A stretch of 64,000 nt of DNA, from the NCBI RefSeq assembly GCF_000961885.1, contig NZ_JZKH01000014.1, positions 53,249 through 117,248 on the forward strand, given 5' to 3'. A program made the position numbers and the translations under genes. The stretch's first letter is position 1; each line of letters starts with the position of its first letter. The DNA is from Streptomyces rubellomurinus (GTDB lineage: Bacteria; Actinomycetota; Actinomycetes; Streptomycetales; Streptomycetaceae). Below, piece by piece: positions 49,553 to 59,989 of this stretch. The notes under the pieces are model-generated. The model made no database searches and was not told the origin of the DNA. It saw only the letters and a program-made list of their open reading frames with translations.

Positions 49553-51463
49553 CTACGCGATCGCGCCGCGGTACCAGTACTCCAGGGTCAGCACGTGCCA
49601 CAGGTGCTTGGAGTAGTCCTGCCGCCCGGCGGCGTCCTCGGCGACCAGCCGCGCCAGCGCGTCGCGGCGCAGGAACCCGGAGCGGACGAGCTCGCCGTCG
49701 TTGACCACCTCGCGCACCAGCGGCGCCAGGTCCCGGCTCATCCAGGCCCGCAGCGGGGCGCTGAACAGGCCCTTGGGCCGGTAGACGATCTCCCGGGGCA
49801 GCACGCCGGCGGCCGCCTCCTTGAGGACGGCCTTGCCCTGCCGGCCGACGATCTTGCGGTCGCCGGGCACCGCGAACGCCGCCCGGACCACCTCGACGTC
49901 CACGTACGGCACCCGGACCTCGGTCGACGCGGCCATGCTGGAGCGGTCCGTGTAGGCGAGGTTCAGGCCCGGCAGGAACATCCGGGCGTCGGCCAGGCAC
50001 ATCCGGTTGACGAAGTCGTCGAGGTCGTTGTCCCGGTACACGTCCGCGTGCTCGGTCAGCACCTCGTCGACCGTCCCGGCCAGGTCCGGGTCGACCAGGC
50101 CGAGCAGCTCCGCCCGGTCGTACATGGTGTAGCTGCGCCGGAACGCCGTCTCCTCCGGCAGGTCGGCGAAGGAGAGGAAGCGCTTGGCGAAGCGCACCGA
50201 CCGCAGCCCCCGGCGGGAGGTGGCGACGGGCAGCCGGTCCACGGCGGCGGACAGGCCGCGCCGCAGCGGCCGCGGCACGCGCTGGTAGCGCAGCGCGAGC
50301 CGGTTCGCCAGGTGCTTGCGGTAGCCGGCGAACAGCTCGTCCGCCCCCATCCCGGAGAGCATCACCTTGACCCCGGCCGACCGGGCGGCCGAGCAGATCA
50401 GGAAGGTGTTGATCGCGGCCGGGTCGCCGATCGGCTCGTCCAGGTGGTACGTCATCCGCGGCAGCAGGTCGAGCACGTCCGGGGCGATCTCGATCTCGTG
50501 CAGGTCGACGCCGAACCGCTCGGCCACCTGCCGGGCGTGGCGCAGGTCGTCGGGCATCGCCTCGAACCTGGCGTCCTCGGCGCGGAACCCGATCGTGTAG
50601 GCGGAGATCCCGGGGCGGTCGCGGGCCGCCAGGGCGGTCAGGTAGCTGGAGTCCAGCCCGCCGGAGAGGAAGGTCGCCACCGGGACGTCGGAGAGCAGGT
50701 GGCGCCTGGTCGACTCCTCGACGATCGCGGCGAGGTCGGGCCGTTCGCCGGCCCGGGCCCGCTCCCGGCCCTCGGCGGCGACGTCCCGCAGGTTCCAGAA
50801 CCGGCCGCGCTCCACCCGGCCGTCCGGCCGGCACCGCAGCCAGCTGCCCGGCGGCAGCTTCTCCGCCTCGCGGAAGGCGCACCGGGAGTCCGGCACCCAG
50901 TAGTAGAGGAGCGAGGCGACCAGCGCCGCGTGGTCCACCTCCAGCCGCCCGCCGGTGGCGGCGGCCAGCGCCTTGAGCTCGGAGGCGAACACCAGGCCCT
51001 CGCCGCGCCGGACCAGGAACAGCGGCTTGATGCCGAGCTGGTCGCGGGCGAGCACCAGCTCGCCGGTGCGCTCGTCGAAGATACCGAACGCGAACATGCC
51101 GCGCAGCCGGGGCAGGCAGTCGGTGCCCCAGCGCCGCCAGGCCTCCAGCAGCACCTCGGTGTCGGAGGTGCCGCGGAAGCGCACCCCGGCGGCGGCCAGT
51201 TCGGCGCGCAGCTCGGGCGCGTTGTAGAGCTCGCCGTTGTACGTCAGGACGAGGCCGTCCGAGACCATCGGCTGGGCGCCGGTCCCCGACAGGTCGATGA
51301 TGGACAGCCGCCGGTGCCCCAGGTGCACCTCGCCGAGGCCGTCGCCGAGGGCGTGGCCGTACCGGCCCGACCCGTCCGGGCCGCGGTGGGCGAGGGTGTC
51401 GGTGAGCAGGTCGGTCACCGCCTTCCCGTCCGGCCACCGGTACGTGCCCGCGATGCCACACAT
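49553..51463 (-). CDS. Glutamine-hydrolysing asparagine synthase-like amidotransferase
   Basis: The 636-residue protein has the N-terminal nucleophile Cys2 (MCGIAG) of class II glutaminases and the ATP-pyrophosphatase motif SGGLDSS near residue 267. Both halves appear complete. In O-antigen and capsule loci such enzymes are thought to amidate the carboxyl of a hexuronic acid. With the GDP-mannose 6-dehydrogenase upstream, a mannuronamide-type residue is a reasonable prediction. The ATG at 51463 has GAGG upstream. Confidence 0.93.
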   Translation of the reverse strand: MCGIAGTYRWPDGKAVTDLLTDTLAHRGPDGSGRYGHALGDGLGEVHLGHRRLSIIDLSGTGAQPMVSDGLVLTYNGELYNAPELRAELAAAGVRFRGTSDTEVLLEAWRRWGTDCLPRLRGMFAFGIFDERTGELVLARDQLGIKPLFLVRRGEGLVFASELKALAAATGGRLEVDHAALVASLLYYWVPDSRCAFREAEKLPPGSWLRCRPDGRVERGRFWNLRDVAAEGRERARAGERPDLAAIVEESTRRHLLSDVPVATFLSGGLDSSYLTALAARDRPGISAYTIGFRAEDARFEAMPDDLRHARQVAERFGVDLHEIEIAPDVLDLLPRMTYHLDEPIGDPAAINTFLICSAARSAGVKVMLSGMGADELFAGYRKHLANRLALRYQRVPRPLRRGLSAAVDRLPVATSRRGLRSVRFAKRFLSFADLPEETAFRRSYTMYDRAELLGLVDPDLAGTVDEVLTEHADVYRDNDLDDFVNRMCLADARMFLPGLNLAYTDRSSMAASTEVRVPYVDVEVVRAAFAVPGDRKIVGRQGKAVLKEAAAGVLPREIVYRPKGLFSAPLRAWMSRDLAPLVREVVNDGELVRSGFLRRDALARLVAEDAAGRQDYSKHLWHVLTLEYWYRGAIA

Positions 51464-51466
51464 GTG

Positions 51467-52993
51467 CTACCTCGCCTCCTGGTCGCTGTCCGGGACCTTC
51501 GCGGTCCACGTCGTCCGTCGGTGCGGGCGCCGTCCGGCGCCGCTCTGCCGGGCCCGCCGCACATCGCGCCCCCGCGGCGCGGTGTGCGGCCCGTCCCAGA
51601 GCGTGCCGTCGGTGCGGTCCCGCGGATCGGGGTCGATCAGCACCACGCCGATCACCTCGATGTCCTGCTCGGCGAGCTGCCGCGCCACGGTGTGCAGCCA
51701 GGCGGCGCTGCCGTGCCCGGCCCGCACCACCAGCACCGTCCGGGTGCCGAGGTGGCGCAGGTCGGTCCACGCGGTGCCGGGCGCCACCGAGCCGACGCCG
51801 AGCCGGCGTTGGTCACCCGGCAGGGCGTCCGCGCCCGCGCCGTCGACCACGGTCGGGCCGCCGGCCTTGCGACGGCGCTCGGCGAGCGGCGCACCGGGCA
51901 GGCCGTCCACGACGACCACCGGGCCCTCCGGCTCCAGTGCCCCGGCGAGGTCCAGGGCGATCGCGCCCGCGTTGCGCGCGCACCCCAGCTCCAGCAGCGA
52001 CACCGGCTCCTCACCGGCGCGCACGGCGCGGGCCAGGGTCGTGGTGAGCCCGGCCCGGGCCGTCCGGGTCCGCTTGCGCTGCCACCGGCCGCCCGGCCGG
52101 TGGGGCAGCTCCGCGATCACCGAGGCGCCGAGGTTCGCCGCGACCTCCCGGCGCAGCACGGGGCGGTCCGCCACCACCGCGCCGACCGCGGCCAGCGCGA
52201 TCCCGAGGACGAGCCCGAGCACCAGCCCGATCCCGCCGTTGGTGGCGGCGCCCCTGGCCAGGGACTGCTTCTCCGCGCGCGCGGCGTCCACGACCTGCGT
52301 GCCGGCGACGAGCCGGGGCATGCCGACCTTCGCCTCCGCCGCGCGCTGGCTGAAGTCGGTGATCCGCGAGGTGAGTTCGGCCCGGCTGGCGAACAGCGAC
52401 TCCAGGTTCGCGGACGCCTGCGGCCCCTTCTGCGCCGAGGCGTCCCCGATCGTCGTGTTGACCTGGGCGAGTTCCTCCTTCAGCCGGTCGCGCTGGTCGA
52501 GCAGGGCCTTGGACTCGGCGTCGGCGGCTTCCTGGAGCCGCCGGACGTGGTCCGCGACGAAGGTCTCGGCCAGCGCCTTGGCCCGGGCCACCGCCTCCGC
52601 GTCGCTGTGGCCCGTCGCGTTGATCTGCAGCAGGTTGTTGGTCAGGCCGGTGCCCCCGTACTCCTTCATGAAGTCCTCGGGCTTCTCGGCGGAGCCGAGG
52701 GACTTCAGGGCCTGACCGGCGATCCCCGTGGTCTGCAGCAGGGCGACGTCGGTCTTGATCAGCGTTCCGGGGTCGTTCGGCTGGTCCGCCTGGTGGGCGA
52801 CCAGCACCTTGGTCACCGCGCTCGGCGGCGGCGGCATCAGGACCGTCACCGCCGCGCCGAGCAGCAGCCCGACCAGCGCCAGGGCGCTCCACAGGCGCCG
52901 CCGGCGGCGCACCGCCACCACCAGGGCCTGCAGGTCCAGCAGCGGAGCGGCGCCCGGCGGCTCCGACGTCGTGTCCGTCGTACGCGTCGTCAC
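51467..52993 (-). CDS. Wzz-like chain-length protein with degenerate BY-kinase-like tail (1)
   Basis: The GTG at 52993 overlaps the previous stop (GTGA). The 508-residue protein has a membrane helix near residues 38-55, a long extracytoplasmic coiled-coil with GTGLTNNLLQI, and a second helix near 250-275, as in Wzz/Wzc. The cytoplasmic part resembles a CpsD/Wzc kinase fold: VVVVDGLPGAP stands for Walker A' and TRTVLVVRAGHGS...IGVVLIDPDP for later strands. The Walker A GK[S/T] is missing (LGCARNAGAIAL), and the C-terminus has no tyrosine cluster. It should act as a structural co-polymerase, not a kinase. Confidence 0.82.
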   Translation of the reverse strand: MTTRTTDTTSEPPGAAPLLDLQALVVAVRRRRRLWSALALVGLLLGAAVTVLMPPPPSAVTKVLVAHQADQPNDPGTLIKTDVALLQTTGIAGQALKSLGSAEKPEDFMKEYGGTGLTNNLLQINATGHSDAEAVARAKALAETFVADHVRRLQEAADAESKALLDQRDRLKEELAQVNTTIGDASAQKGPQASANLESLFASRAELTSRITDFSQRAAEAKVGMPRLVAGTQVVDAARAEKQSLARGAATNGGIGLVLGLVLGIALAAVGAVVADRPVLRREVAANLGASVIAELPHRPGGRWQRKRTRTARAGLTTTLARAVRAGEEPVSLLELGCARNAGAIALDLAGALEPEGPVVVVDGLPGAPLAERRRKAGGPTVVDGAGADALPGDQRRLGVGSVAPGTAWTDLRHLGTRTVLVVRAGHGSAAWLHTVARQLAEQDIEVIGVVLIDPDPRDRTDGTLWDGPHTAPRGRDVRRARQSGAGRRPHRRTTWTAKVPDSDQEAR

Positions 52994-54363
52994 CCCGCAC
53001 CTCTCCCCGCGTCGGCGCCGAGGGCGAGCGCCGGCTCGGCGCCCTCCGGAGGACGGCCGGCCGAGCGCGCCGTCCGCGCCGTCCGCGCCCGGACGGCGCC
53101 GGCGACGACGACGCCGACCACCTCGTGCCCGGCGTCCGTACACGCCCCGGCGAGGCCGGACAGCTCCGCCGCCGTCCAGCTGCCCGCGCTGAGCACGACG
53201 AGCGCACCGGACTCCCCGTCACGGTCCGGCACCAGCGGCCGGGCCACCGGGACCTCCACCACCCGCAGCAGCAGGTCGTCCGCCGCCTCGTCGACGAGCT
53301 GCCCGGCGGCCCGCAGGGCGGTCCCGTCGCCGTCCGGGACGACGACCAGCAGCCGCCGCACGGACGGCAGCCGGTCCCCGAGCCGGGCGCACACCCGCCG
53401 GTAGCGCAGCCGCCGGCCGGCCTCGTCGCCGCAGGCGTGCGGGGTCGGCACGTCCCACCGGACGTCCAGGCCCAGCAGCCGGCGGAGCAGGGCCCGCGGG
53501 CCCCGGCCGCGCGGCCCGCGCGCGGGCCGGTCACCGGCGACGTCGACGACGCCGAGCGGCGCCGCGCCCAGGGCCGCCGCGATCTCCGGCTCGGTCCGCA
53601 GCCGGCGGCTCATCCGCGCGGCGGTGAGATGGCCGACGACCCCGAGCAGGAACGCCAGCAGCGCCCCGGCCGCGACGAGTTGCGTCCTCGTCGGCGGCGC
53701 CTCGGCGGACGGCCGGGCGGCCGGCCCCATCACGACCATGTTGGCCTTGGCGGCGGCCGGATCGACCTGGTCCAGCTTCTTGACGGCGTCCTGCAGCGCG
53801 GTGCGCAGCTTGGTGAGCTCGGTGCGGGTCTGCACGCTCTCCACCGTCTGCCCCGGGCCGGCCGCGTCGGCCAGTTCGGTGATCCGGCGGCTGGCCTGCG
53901 CCACCAGCTGCCGCAGTTCCTCGGGCTGCGCCGCGGAGGGGTCGGAGCCGTCGCCGGCCGTCCGCGCGGCGAAGGTGACGAACTGCTTGGCGACCTGGTC
54001 GGAGAGCTGCTGGGCGCGCTCCGGGGTCTCGGCCGTGCCGGAGATCTTGATGATGTTCCCGTCCGCGGCCGTGGCGCTCACCCGGTCCGTGAGCGTGCCG
54101 CCGCCGACCCCGGGCCAGCCGAGCGCGGCGGCCGCCCGGTCGACCACCACCGAACTGGTCGCGATCTCCGACTGGGTCAGCAGCTCGCGCTCCTGCCACA
54201 CCCCCGGCAGCAGCACCGACGCGGAGGCCGTGTACTGCGGCGGGAACAGCAGGGAGGCGCCGAAGCCGACCAGCCCGCCCAGGACGGCGAGGACGGCGAG
54301 CAGCCGCCAGCGCCGCCGGAGGATCCGGCCGACGGTGACCAGGCGTATCGTTTCGTCGCTCAA
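52990..54363 (-). CDS. Wzz-like chain-length protein with degenerate BY-kinase-like tail (2)
   Basis: The TTG at 54363 overlaps the glycosyltransferase stop as TTGA, with GAGAAGG about 8 bp upstream. The 457-residue product has a Wzz domain: a first helix at about residues 20-40, the FPPQYTASASVLL segment, a coiled-coil, and a second helix near 232-252. Its cytoplasmic part again looks like a nucleotide-binding kinase remnant (LLVVVPDGDGTALRAAGQL, then GALVVLSAGS and VVGVVVAGA). It has no Walker A lysine and no Tyr-rich tail. It is similar in plan to the following gene, so the two probably assemble together. Confidence 0.8.
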   Translation of the reverse strand: MSDETIRLVTVGRILRRRWRLLAVLAVLGGLVGFGASLLFPPQYTASASVLLPGVWQERELLTQSEIATSSVVVDRAAAALGWPGVGGGTLTDRVSATAADGNIIKISGTAETPERAQQLSDQVAKQFVTFAARTAGDGSDPSAAQPEELRQLVAQASRRITELADAAGPGQTVESVQTRTELTKLRTALQDAVKKLDQVDPAAAKANMVVMGPAARPSAEAPPTRTQLVAAGALLAFLLGVVGHLTAARMSRRLRTEPEIAAALGAAPLGVVDVAGDRPARGPRGRGPRALLRRLLGLDVRWDVPTPHACGDEAGRRLRYRRVCARLGDRLPSVRRLLVVVPDGDGTALRAAGQLVDEAADDLLLRVVEVPVARPLVPDRDGESGALVVLSAGSWTAAELSGLAGACTDAGHEVVGVVVAGAVRARTARTARSAGRPPEGAEPALALGADAGRGAG

Positions 54364-55617
54364 CGGCGCGGCCTTCTCCCGGCCCGGCCCCGGCCACCTG
54401 CCGAAACCGGGGCGCGGCCGCCGACCGCGGCGGCGTAGGCGGCGAGCAGCGAGCGCTGGGAGTTGCGCCAGGCGAGCGGCCCGTTGATCCGTTCCTGGCC
54501 GAGCTTGCCCATCCAGGCCCGCTTCTCCGGGTCGTCCATCAACCGGGCGACCAGCCGGGCGAATTCGGCCTCGTCGTCGGCGGCCGCGTAGACCGCGGCG
54601 TCACCGGCGGAGACCCGGGCCTCCCGGAGGTCGAAGGAGACGATCGGCCGGCCCATCACCATGTACTCCAGGACCTTGTTCATGGTGGACACGTCGTTGA
54701 GCGGGTTGCGCGGGTCCGGGGACAGGCACACGTCGGCGGTGGACAGGTAGCGCACCAGGTCGGCGTCCGGCACCCGCCCGGTGAACTGCACCTGCTCGGC
54801 GAGCCCGAGCCGCCGGGACAGCTCCACCATCGCGTCGAAGGTGTCGCCGCCGCCGACGAACACGGCGTGCCAGTCGGTCCGGCCGAGCTCGTCGCGCAGC
54901 TTCGCGAGCGCCCGCAGGGCGTAGTCGACGCCGTCCTGCGGGCCCATCACGCCCAGGTAGCACAGCAGATGGGGTTTGCCGCGCTTCAACTCCGGCTCCG
55001 GCGGCACCGGTTGGAACCGTTCGGTGTCGGGTGCGCTGCGCACCACGAAGACGTCCTCGGGCCGCAGGCCGCCGCGGCGCAGCGCGGTGTCCCGGTAGCT
55101 CTCGTTGGTCGCGAGCACGACGTCCGCGGCCCGGTAGGTGAGCCGCTCCAGCGCGCACACGCCGCGGTACAGCAGGTCCGCGCCGCGGTCGAAGCGGGAG
55201 AGGTACAGCTCCGGCACCAGGTCGTGCTGGTCGAAGACGAAGCGGGCGCCGCGCCGCTTGAGCCACAGGGCGGGCAGGAACAGCAGGTCGGGCGGGTTGC
55301 AGGCGTGCACCACGTCGACCGGGCCGATCCGGCGGGCGAGCCGGGCCGTGTGCCACAGCGCCGTCCCGTACTCCCGCAGGTAGCCGGCCGGCCCGCCGGT
55401 GGCGGCCCGCAGCGGGTAGCGGTGGATCCGCACCCCGTCGATCACCGCCTCCGGCTCGGTGTCGCGCTTGGTCCCGCGCGGGCAGATGACGTCCACCGTC
55501 CAGCCCGCGTCGCGCAGGGTCGTGCACTCCTGCCACACCCGCCGGTCGAACGGCACCGACAGGTTCTCCACGAGGACCAGCGCGCGACGGCCCTGCCCGT
55601 GCGCGCCGGTCGTGTCG

Positions 55618-55628
<11 letters not shown>
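54360..55628 (-). CDS. Family 4 glycosyltransferase
   Basis: The 422-residue GT-B enzyme has VLVENLSVPFDRRVWQEC near the start, HACNPPDLLFLPAL, CYLGVMGPQDGVDYAL and a donor-site NKVLEYMVMGRPIVSFD. This pattern is common in actinomycete exopolysaccharide loci. The start is uncertain: a TTG at 55628 is the only candidate that gives a normal N-terminus, but its ribosome site is weak; it overlaps the dehydrogenase gene by 11 bp. The C-terminal 25 residues are Arg/Gly rich. Confidence 0.88.
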
Positions 55629-56934
<1,306 letters not shown>

Positions 56935-57008
56935 GACCCGTTCCTCCCCTCGGGCAGGCCCTTGTGGCCGGCCGTCCGCGCGCCCATCGGGCGACGCTCC
57001 CTCCCGCA

Positions 57009-58538
57009 TCAGTAGGCCCCCTGCCCCTGGAGCACCGCACGCAGCGTCTTCCAGAGGATCACCGCGTCCAGGGCGAGCGACCAGTCCTCCACGTAGCGCA
57101 GGTCCAGCCGGACCGCCTCCTCCCACGGCAGGTCGCTGCGCCCGCTGATCTGCCACAGGCCGGTCAGCCCGGGCTTGACGAGCAGCCGCCGCCGGATGTC
57201 CGGGCCGTACGCGGCGGACTCCTCCGGCAGCGGGGGCCGCGGCCCGACGAGCGACATCGAGCCGGCCAACACGTTGAACAGCTGCGGCAGTTCGTCGAGC
57301 GAGTAGCGCCGCAGCACTCCGCCCACCCTGGTCACCCGGGGGTCCTGGCGGAGCTTGAACAGCAGGCCGGCGCCCTCGTTGCGGTCCGCCAGCTCGGCGC
57401 GGGCCCGGTCGGCCCCGACGACCATGGTGCGGAACTTCAGCAGGGTGAACTCCCGGCCGTCCTTGCCGACCCGCTGCTGCCGGTAGAACGCCCCGCCCCG
57501 GCTGTCCGTCCGCACGAGCAACCCGACGAGCAGCATCAGCGGCGCGAACAGGATCAGCAGGACCACGGCGCCCAGCCGGTCGACGACCGCCTTGACCGCC
57601 CGCGGGCCCCCGGTGAAGGTCGGCATGCTGACCCGCAGCATCGGGATCCCGAGCACCGCGTCGACGTGCAGCCGCGGGCCGGCCACCTCCATCAGCACCG
57701 GGGCGACCACCATCTCGGCCTCGCCGCCCTCCAGGTTCCAGGCCAGCCGCTGCAGCCGGTCCGGCGACCAGTGCGGGTCCGGGGTGACCGCGACGACCCG
57801 GTAGCCGTCGCGGCGGACGTGGTTGGCGACGTCCGCCAGCCGGCCGACGACCGGCACGCCGTCCAGGCGGTCACCGCCCGGCCCGAGGTCGTACGGCGTG
57901 CACACCGCCTCCACCCGCCAGCCGAGGTGCGGGAACTTGCGGGTCCGGCCGATCAGGTCGCGCACGGTGGCCGGGCTGCCGGCGGCGAGGACCGGGCGCA
58001 GGCACCGCCCCGCGTTGCGCTGCCGGTGCAGCCACAGGCGCAGCAGGTACCGCTCGGTCATGGTGACGAGCGTGACCGCCGGGATCGCGACGAAGATCCA
58101 GAGCTTGATGTTGTGCGAGCCGAGGGCGATCCCGCCGAGCGACAGGACGACGGCGGCCGTGAACAGCGAGCGCCCGAGCCGGCGGAACTCCTCGGCGCCC
58201 TGGCCCAGTACGGCCGGCGCCCAGGACCGGGTCGTCGCCAGCGCGCCCAGCACCAGCAGTTCGGTGCCGAAGGCGAGGATGCCCCACTTCTCGTGCCAGT
58301 TGGCCGCGTCCCGGACCCCGAAGAACCCGCCGATCGCCGCCACCACGAAGGCGGTGGCCACGGTGTCGCTGATGATCACCGCACGGCGGTACTGCTGCTC
58401 CCAGTCGATCTCGGGCCGGCTGTACTTCCCGTTCACCCGGCGCTTGCGCACCGGTGGGAACGGGCGGACTAATTCTCCTTCCCCCTGCTCGACTGCCCCG
58501 TCCAGGTCGTCAGTGGGTTCGACGTGCTCGCTCCACAC
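57009..58538 (-). CDS. Polyprenyl-phosphate glycosyl-1-phosphate transferase (initiating enzyme)
   Basis: The GTG at 58538 has GGGGGAGAGGA upstream. The 509-residue protein has four or five N-terminal membrane helices, a central CoA-binding-like domain and a C-terminal bacterial sugar transferase domain with LLKFRTM, SLDELPQLFNVLAGSMSLVGPRP (read as two adjoining motifs) and KPGLTGLWQISGR. It transfers a sugar 1-phosphate to undecaprenyl phosphate, the first step of the repeat unit. It is the first gene of the operon. Codon 23 is TTA (58470-58472), which would make its translation, and perhaps that of the coupled operon, depend on the bldA tRNA. Confidence 0.93.
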   Translation of the reverse strand: MWSEHVEPTDDLDGAVEQGEGELVRPFPPVRKRRVNGKYSRPEIDWEQQYRRAVIISDTVATAFVVAAIGGFFGVRDAANWHEKWGILAFGTELLVLGALATTRSWAPAVLGQGAEEFRRLGRSLFTAAVVLSLGGIALGSHNIKLWIFVAIPAVTLVTMTERYLLRLWLHRQRNAGRCLRPVLAAGSPATVRDLIGRTRKFPHLGWRVEAVCTPYDLGPGGDRLDGVPVVGRLADVANHVRRDGYRVVAVTPDPHWSPDRLQRLAWNLEGGEAEMVVAPVLMEVAGPRLHVDAVLGIPMLRVSMPTFTGGPRAVKAVVDRLGAVVLLILFAPLMLLVGLLVRTDSRGGAFYRQQRVGKDGREFTLLKFRTMVVGADRARAELADRNEGAGLLFKLRQDPRVTRVGGVLRRYSLDELPQLFNVLAGSMSLVGPRPPLPEESAAYGPDIRRRLLVKPGLTGLWQISGRSDLPWEEAVRLDLRYVEDWSLALDAVILWKTLRAVLQGQGAY

Positions 58539-59202
58539 GATTCCTCTCCCCCCGGGAGGCTCGCGCCTCCCGCACTGTTCCTCCCCTCGGGAGGCACCGA
58601 CTCCCGTGCCGCGCCGTTCCCTCCTCCGGGGGACCCCCGCCCCCCGCGCACGCCAAAACAGGCCCTGGCCGTACCGCGTGAAAACTCCGCCCGGCGTCAA
58701 CGGACGCGAAAGTCCTGCCGGATTCCCGAGGCGTGCGGGAAACCGCCGCCGGTCACTCCCCACACACGAATCACTCGAAACACACTGCTGGCCGTGCGCA
58801 GCGCCGAACCTGGATCATCATTCGTCGCCTCGCCTCCAGCCGTGCGGGGCGAAAATCAATGTAGAGCATCGAAGCCACCCAAAGAGGGGGATGTGTGAAA
58901 CGCGTGCTCGAAATTTGAACTGGGATGGACCGAAGGGTGACGGCGGGCGGTCCCCGGGCGGCGGCGGCACGTGCGCTGACCTGCGGCGACGGAGGTTCAC
59001 CGGCCCGCCGGCAGCGACCCTTCCGAGGCGTCGCGCCACGGCCGGCGGGGCCGATTTCAGGACATCCGCGACGCCGTTCGGCCGCCGGAACGGCGTCGGG
59101 CGCGACGGGCGGCAAGATCCACGGGAAACAAAGATCGTCTTCAAATGATCAAACCCCGAGCAAGATCCGAAGAATTGACGACGGCGCCCCGCCGGATGCG
59201 AC
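58539..59202. promoter_or_regulatory. Upstream region of the exopolysaccharide operon, no gene seen
   Basis: This 664-bp stretch has no supported gene. The part at 58840-58925 and 59120-59180 is clearly A+T richer than the rest and should hold the promoter(s) of the minus-strand exopolysaccharide operon. It includes TGATCATTTGAA-like sequence near 59140-59152 (minus strand) and CTACATTGAT near 58855. I cannot place a confident -35/-10 pair. The leader to the GTG at 58538 is therefore probably long (over 300 bases). Confidence 0.45.
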
Positions 59203-59239
59203 GGCGGCCCGGCGCGGAGGTGTTCCGCGCCGGGCCGCC
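59203..59239 (-). terminator. Hairpin terminator of the globin gene
   Basis: GGCGGCCCGGCGCGGA (59203-59218) pairs perfectly with 59224-59239, a 16-bp stem with a five-base loop. It lies 25 bp past the globin stop on the minus strand. There is no U tract, as usual in high-G+C actinomycetes. Confidence 0.8.
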
Positions 59240-59263
59240 GCCCGCTCTCCGTACCCGGCCGGG

Positions 59264-59851
59264 CTACCAGGCGGCCCCGGCGTACGGCCGGGACCACAGC
59301 GCCACCTGGAGGGTGACGGCCTTGAACCACGCCTGGTGCATCGCCTCGACCTCCGCCTCGGCGTGCCCCTTGGCCGCGAGGAACGGCCGCACGGTCGCCG
59401 TGATCGGGTACACGAACGCGATCAGGTAGCGCAGCGGCACGTGCGGGACGGACCGCGCGCCGTCGGTGGCGTTCTTCTTCGCCGACGTGTGGCGCAGCGC
59501 GATCTCCTCCTGCTGGGCGAGCCAGCGGGCGTCGTACGGGCGGGTGCAGGTGTCGGCGATCCACTGCCCGAAGCGCAGGCGCACGGCGGCGAGGTACTCG
59601 CTGACGGGCGCGCCCTCGGGGGTCGAGAAGTAGGCGAGCAGGTGCGGGTGGGAGCCGACGAAGCCGTACCAGACGTCCAGGATCCGCTCGGTCTGGTCGG
59701 CCAGGACCTCGCCGGCGAGCTTGAGCGCGGTGACGTCCGCGTCGGAGAACAGGGTCGCCGCGGCGAGGCCGTCGAAGTCGTCGGCGGTGACCGGGGAGGC
59801 GGGCAGGTCGGGGTGGTCGTAGTGGTAGCCGGGAAGGGGCGCGGGCGTCAT
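59264..59851 (-). CDS. Protoglobin-like heme protein
   Basis: The 195-residue protein matches the length and pattern of single-domain protoglobins: a pre-A/Z-helix N-terminus (PGYHYDHP), WYGFVGSHPHLL, and ALRHTSAKKN with the likely proximal heme ligand His121. C-terminal helices include VPLRYLIAFVYPITATVRPFL. Protoglobins bind O2, CO and NO; the physiological role is often unknown. It lies 138 bp downstream of a MarR-type gene with four cysteines, and a 13-bp palindrome (59900-59912) sits in between. NO or redox response is a plausible theme. Confidence 0.85.
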   Translation of the reverse strand: MTPAPLPGYHYDHPDLPASPVTADDFDGLAAATLFSDADVTALKLAGEVLADQTERILDVWYGFVGSHPHLLAYFSTPEGAPVSEYLAAVRLRFGQWIADTCTRPYDARWLAQQEEIALRHTSAKKNATDGARSVPHVPLRYLIAFVYPITATVRPFLAAKGHAEAEVEAMHQAWFKAVTLQVALWSRPYAGAAW

Positions 59852-59899
59852 GGCCGTCCTCGAATCCTTGCGTGGGTGGACCTGGCGGAGGAGTCCTGA

Positions 59900-59912
59900 T
59901 TAGGAGTCCTAA
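59900..59912. promoter_or_regulatory. Palindrome TTAGGA-G-TCCTAA upstream of the globin gene
   Basis: A perfect 6-bp inverted repeat around a single G lies 49 bp upstream of the globin start, preceded by a related GGAGTCCTGA. It is A+T rich for this genome. The size and symmetry fit a MarR-type operator; the neighbouring regulator is the obvious candidate. Confidence 0.5.
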
Positions 59913-59989
59913 CTACGCCGAAGCTACCGACCGGACCAGGGGTCGCGCAAGGGCCGGCCCGCGCCGGTGACAAGGAAGTTGACGAACGA

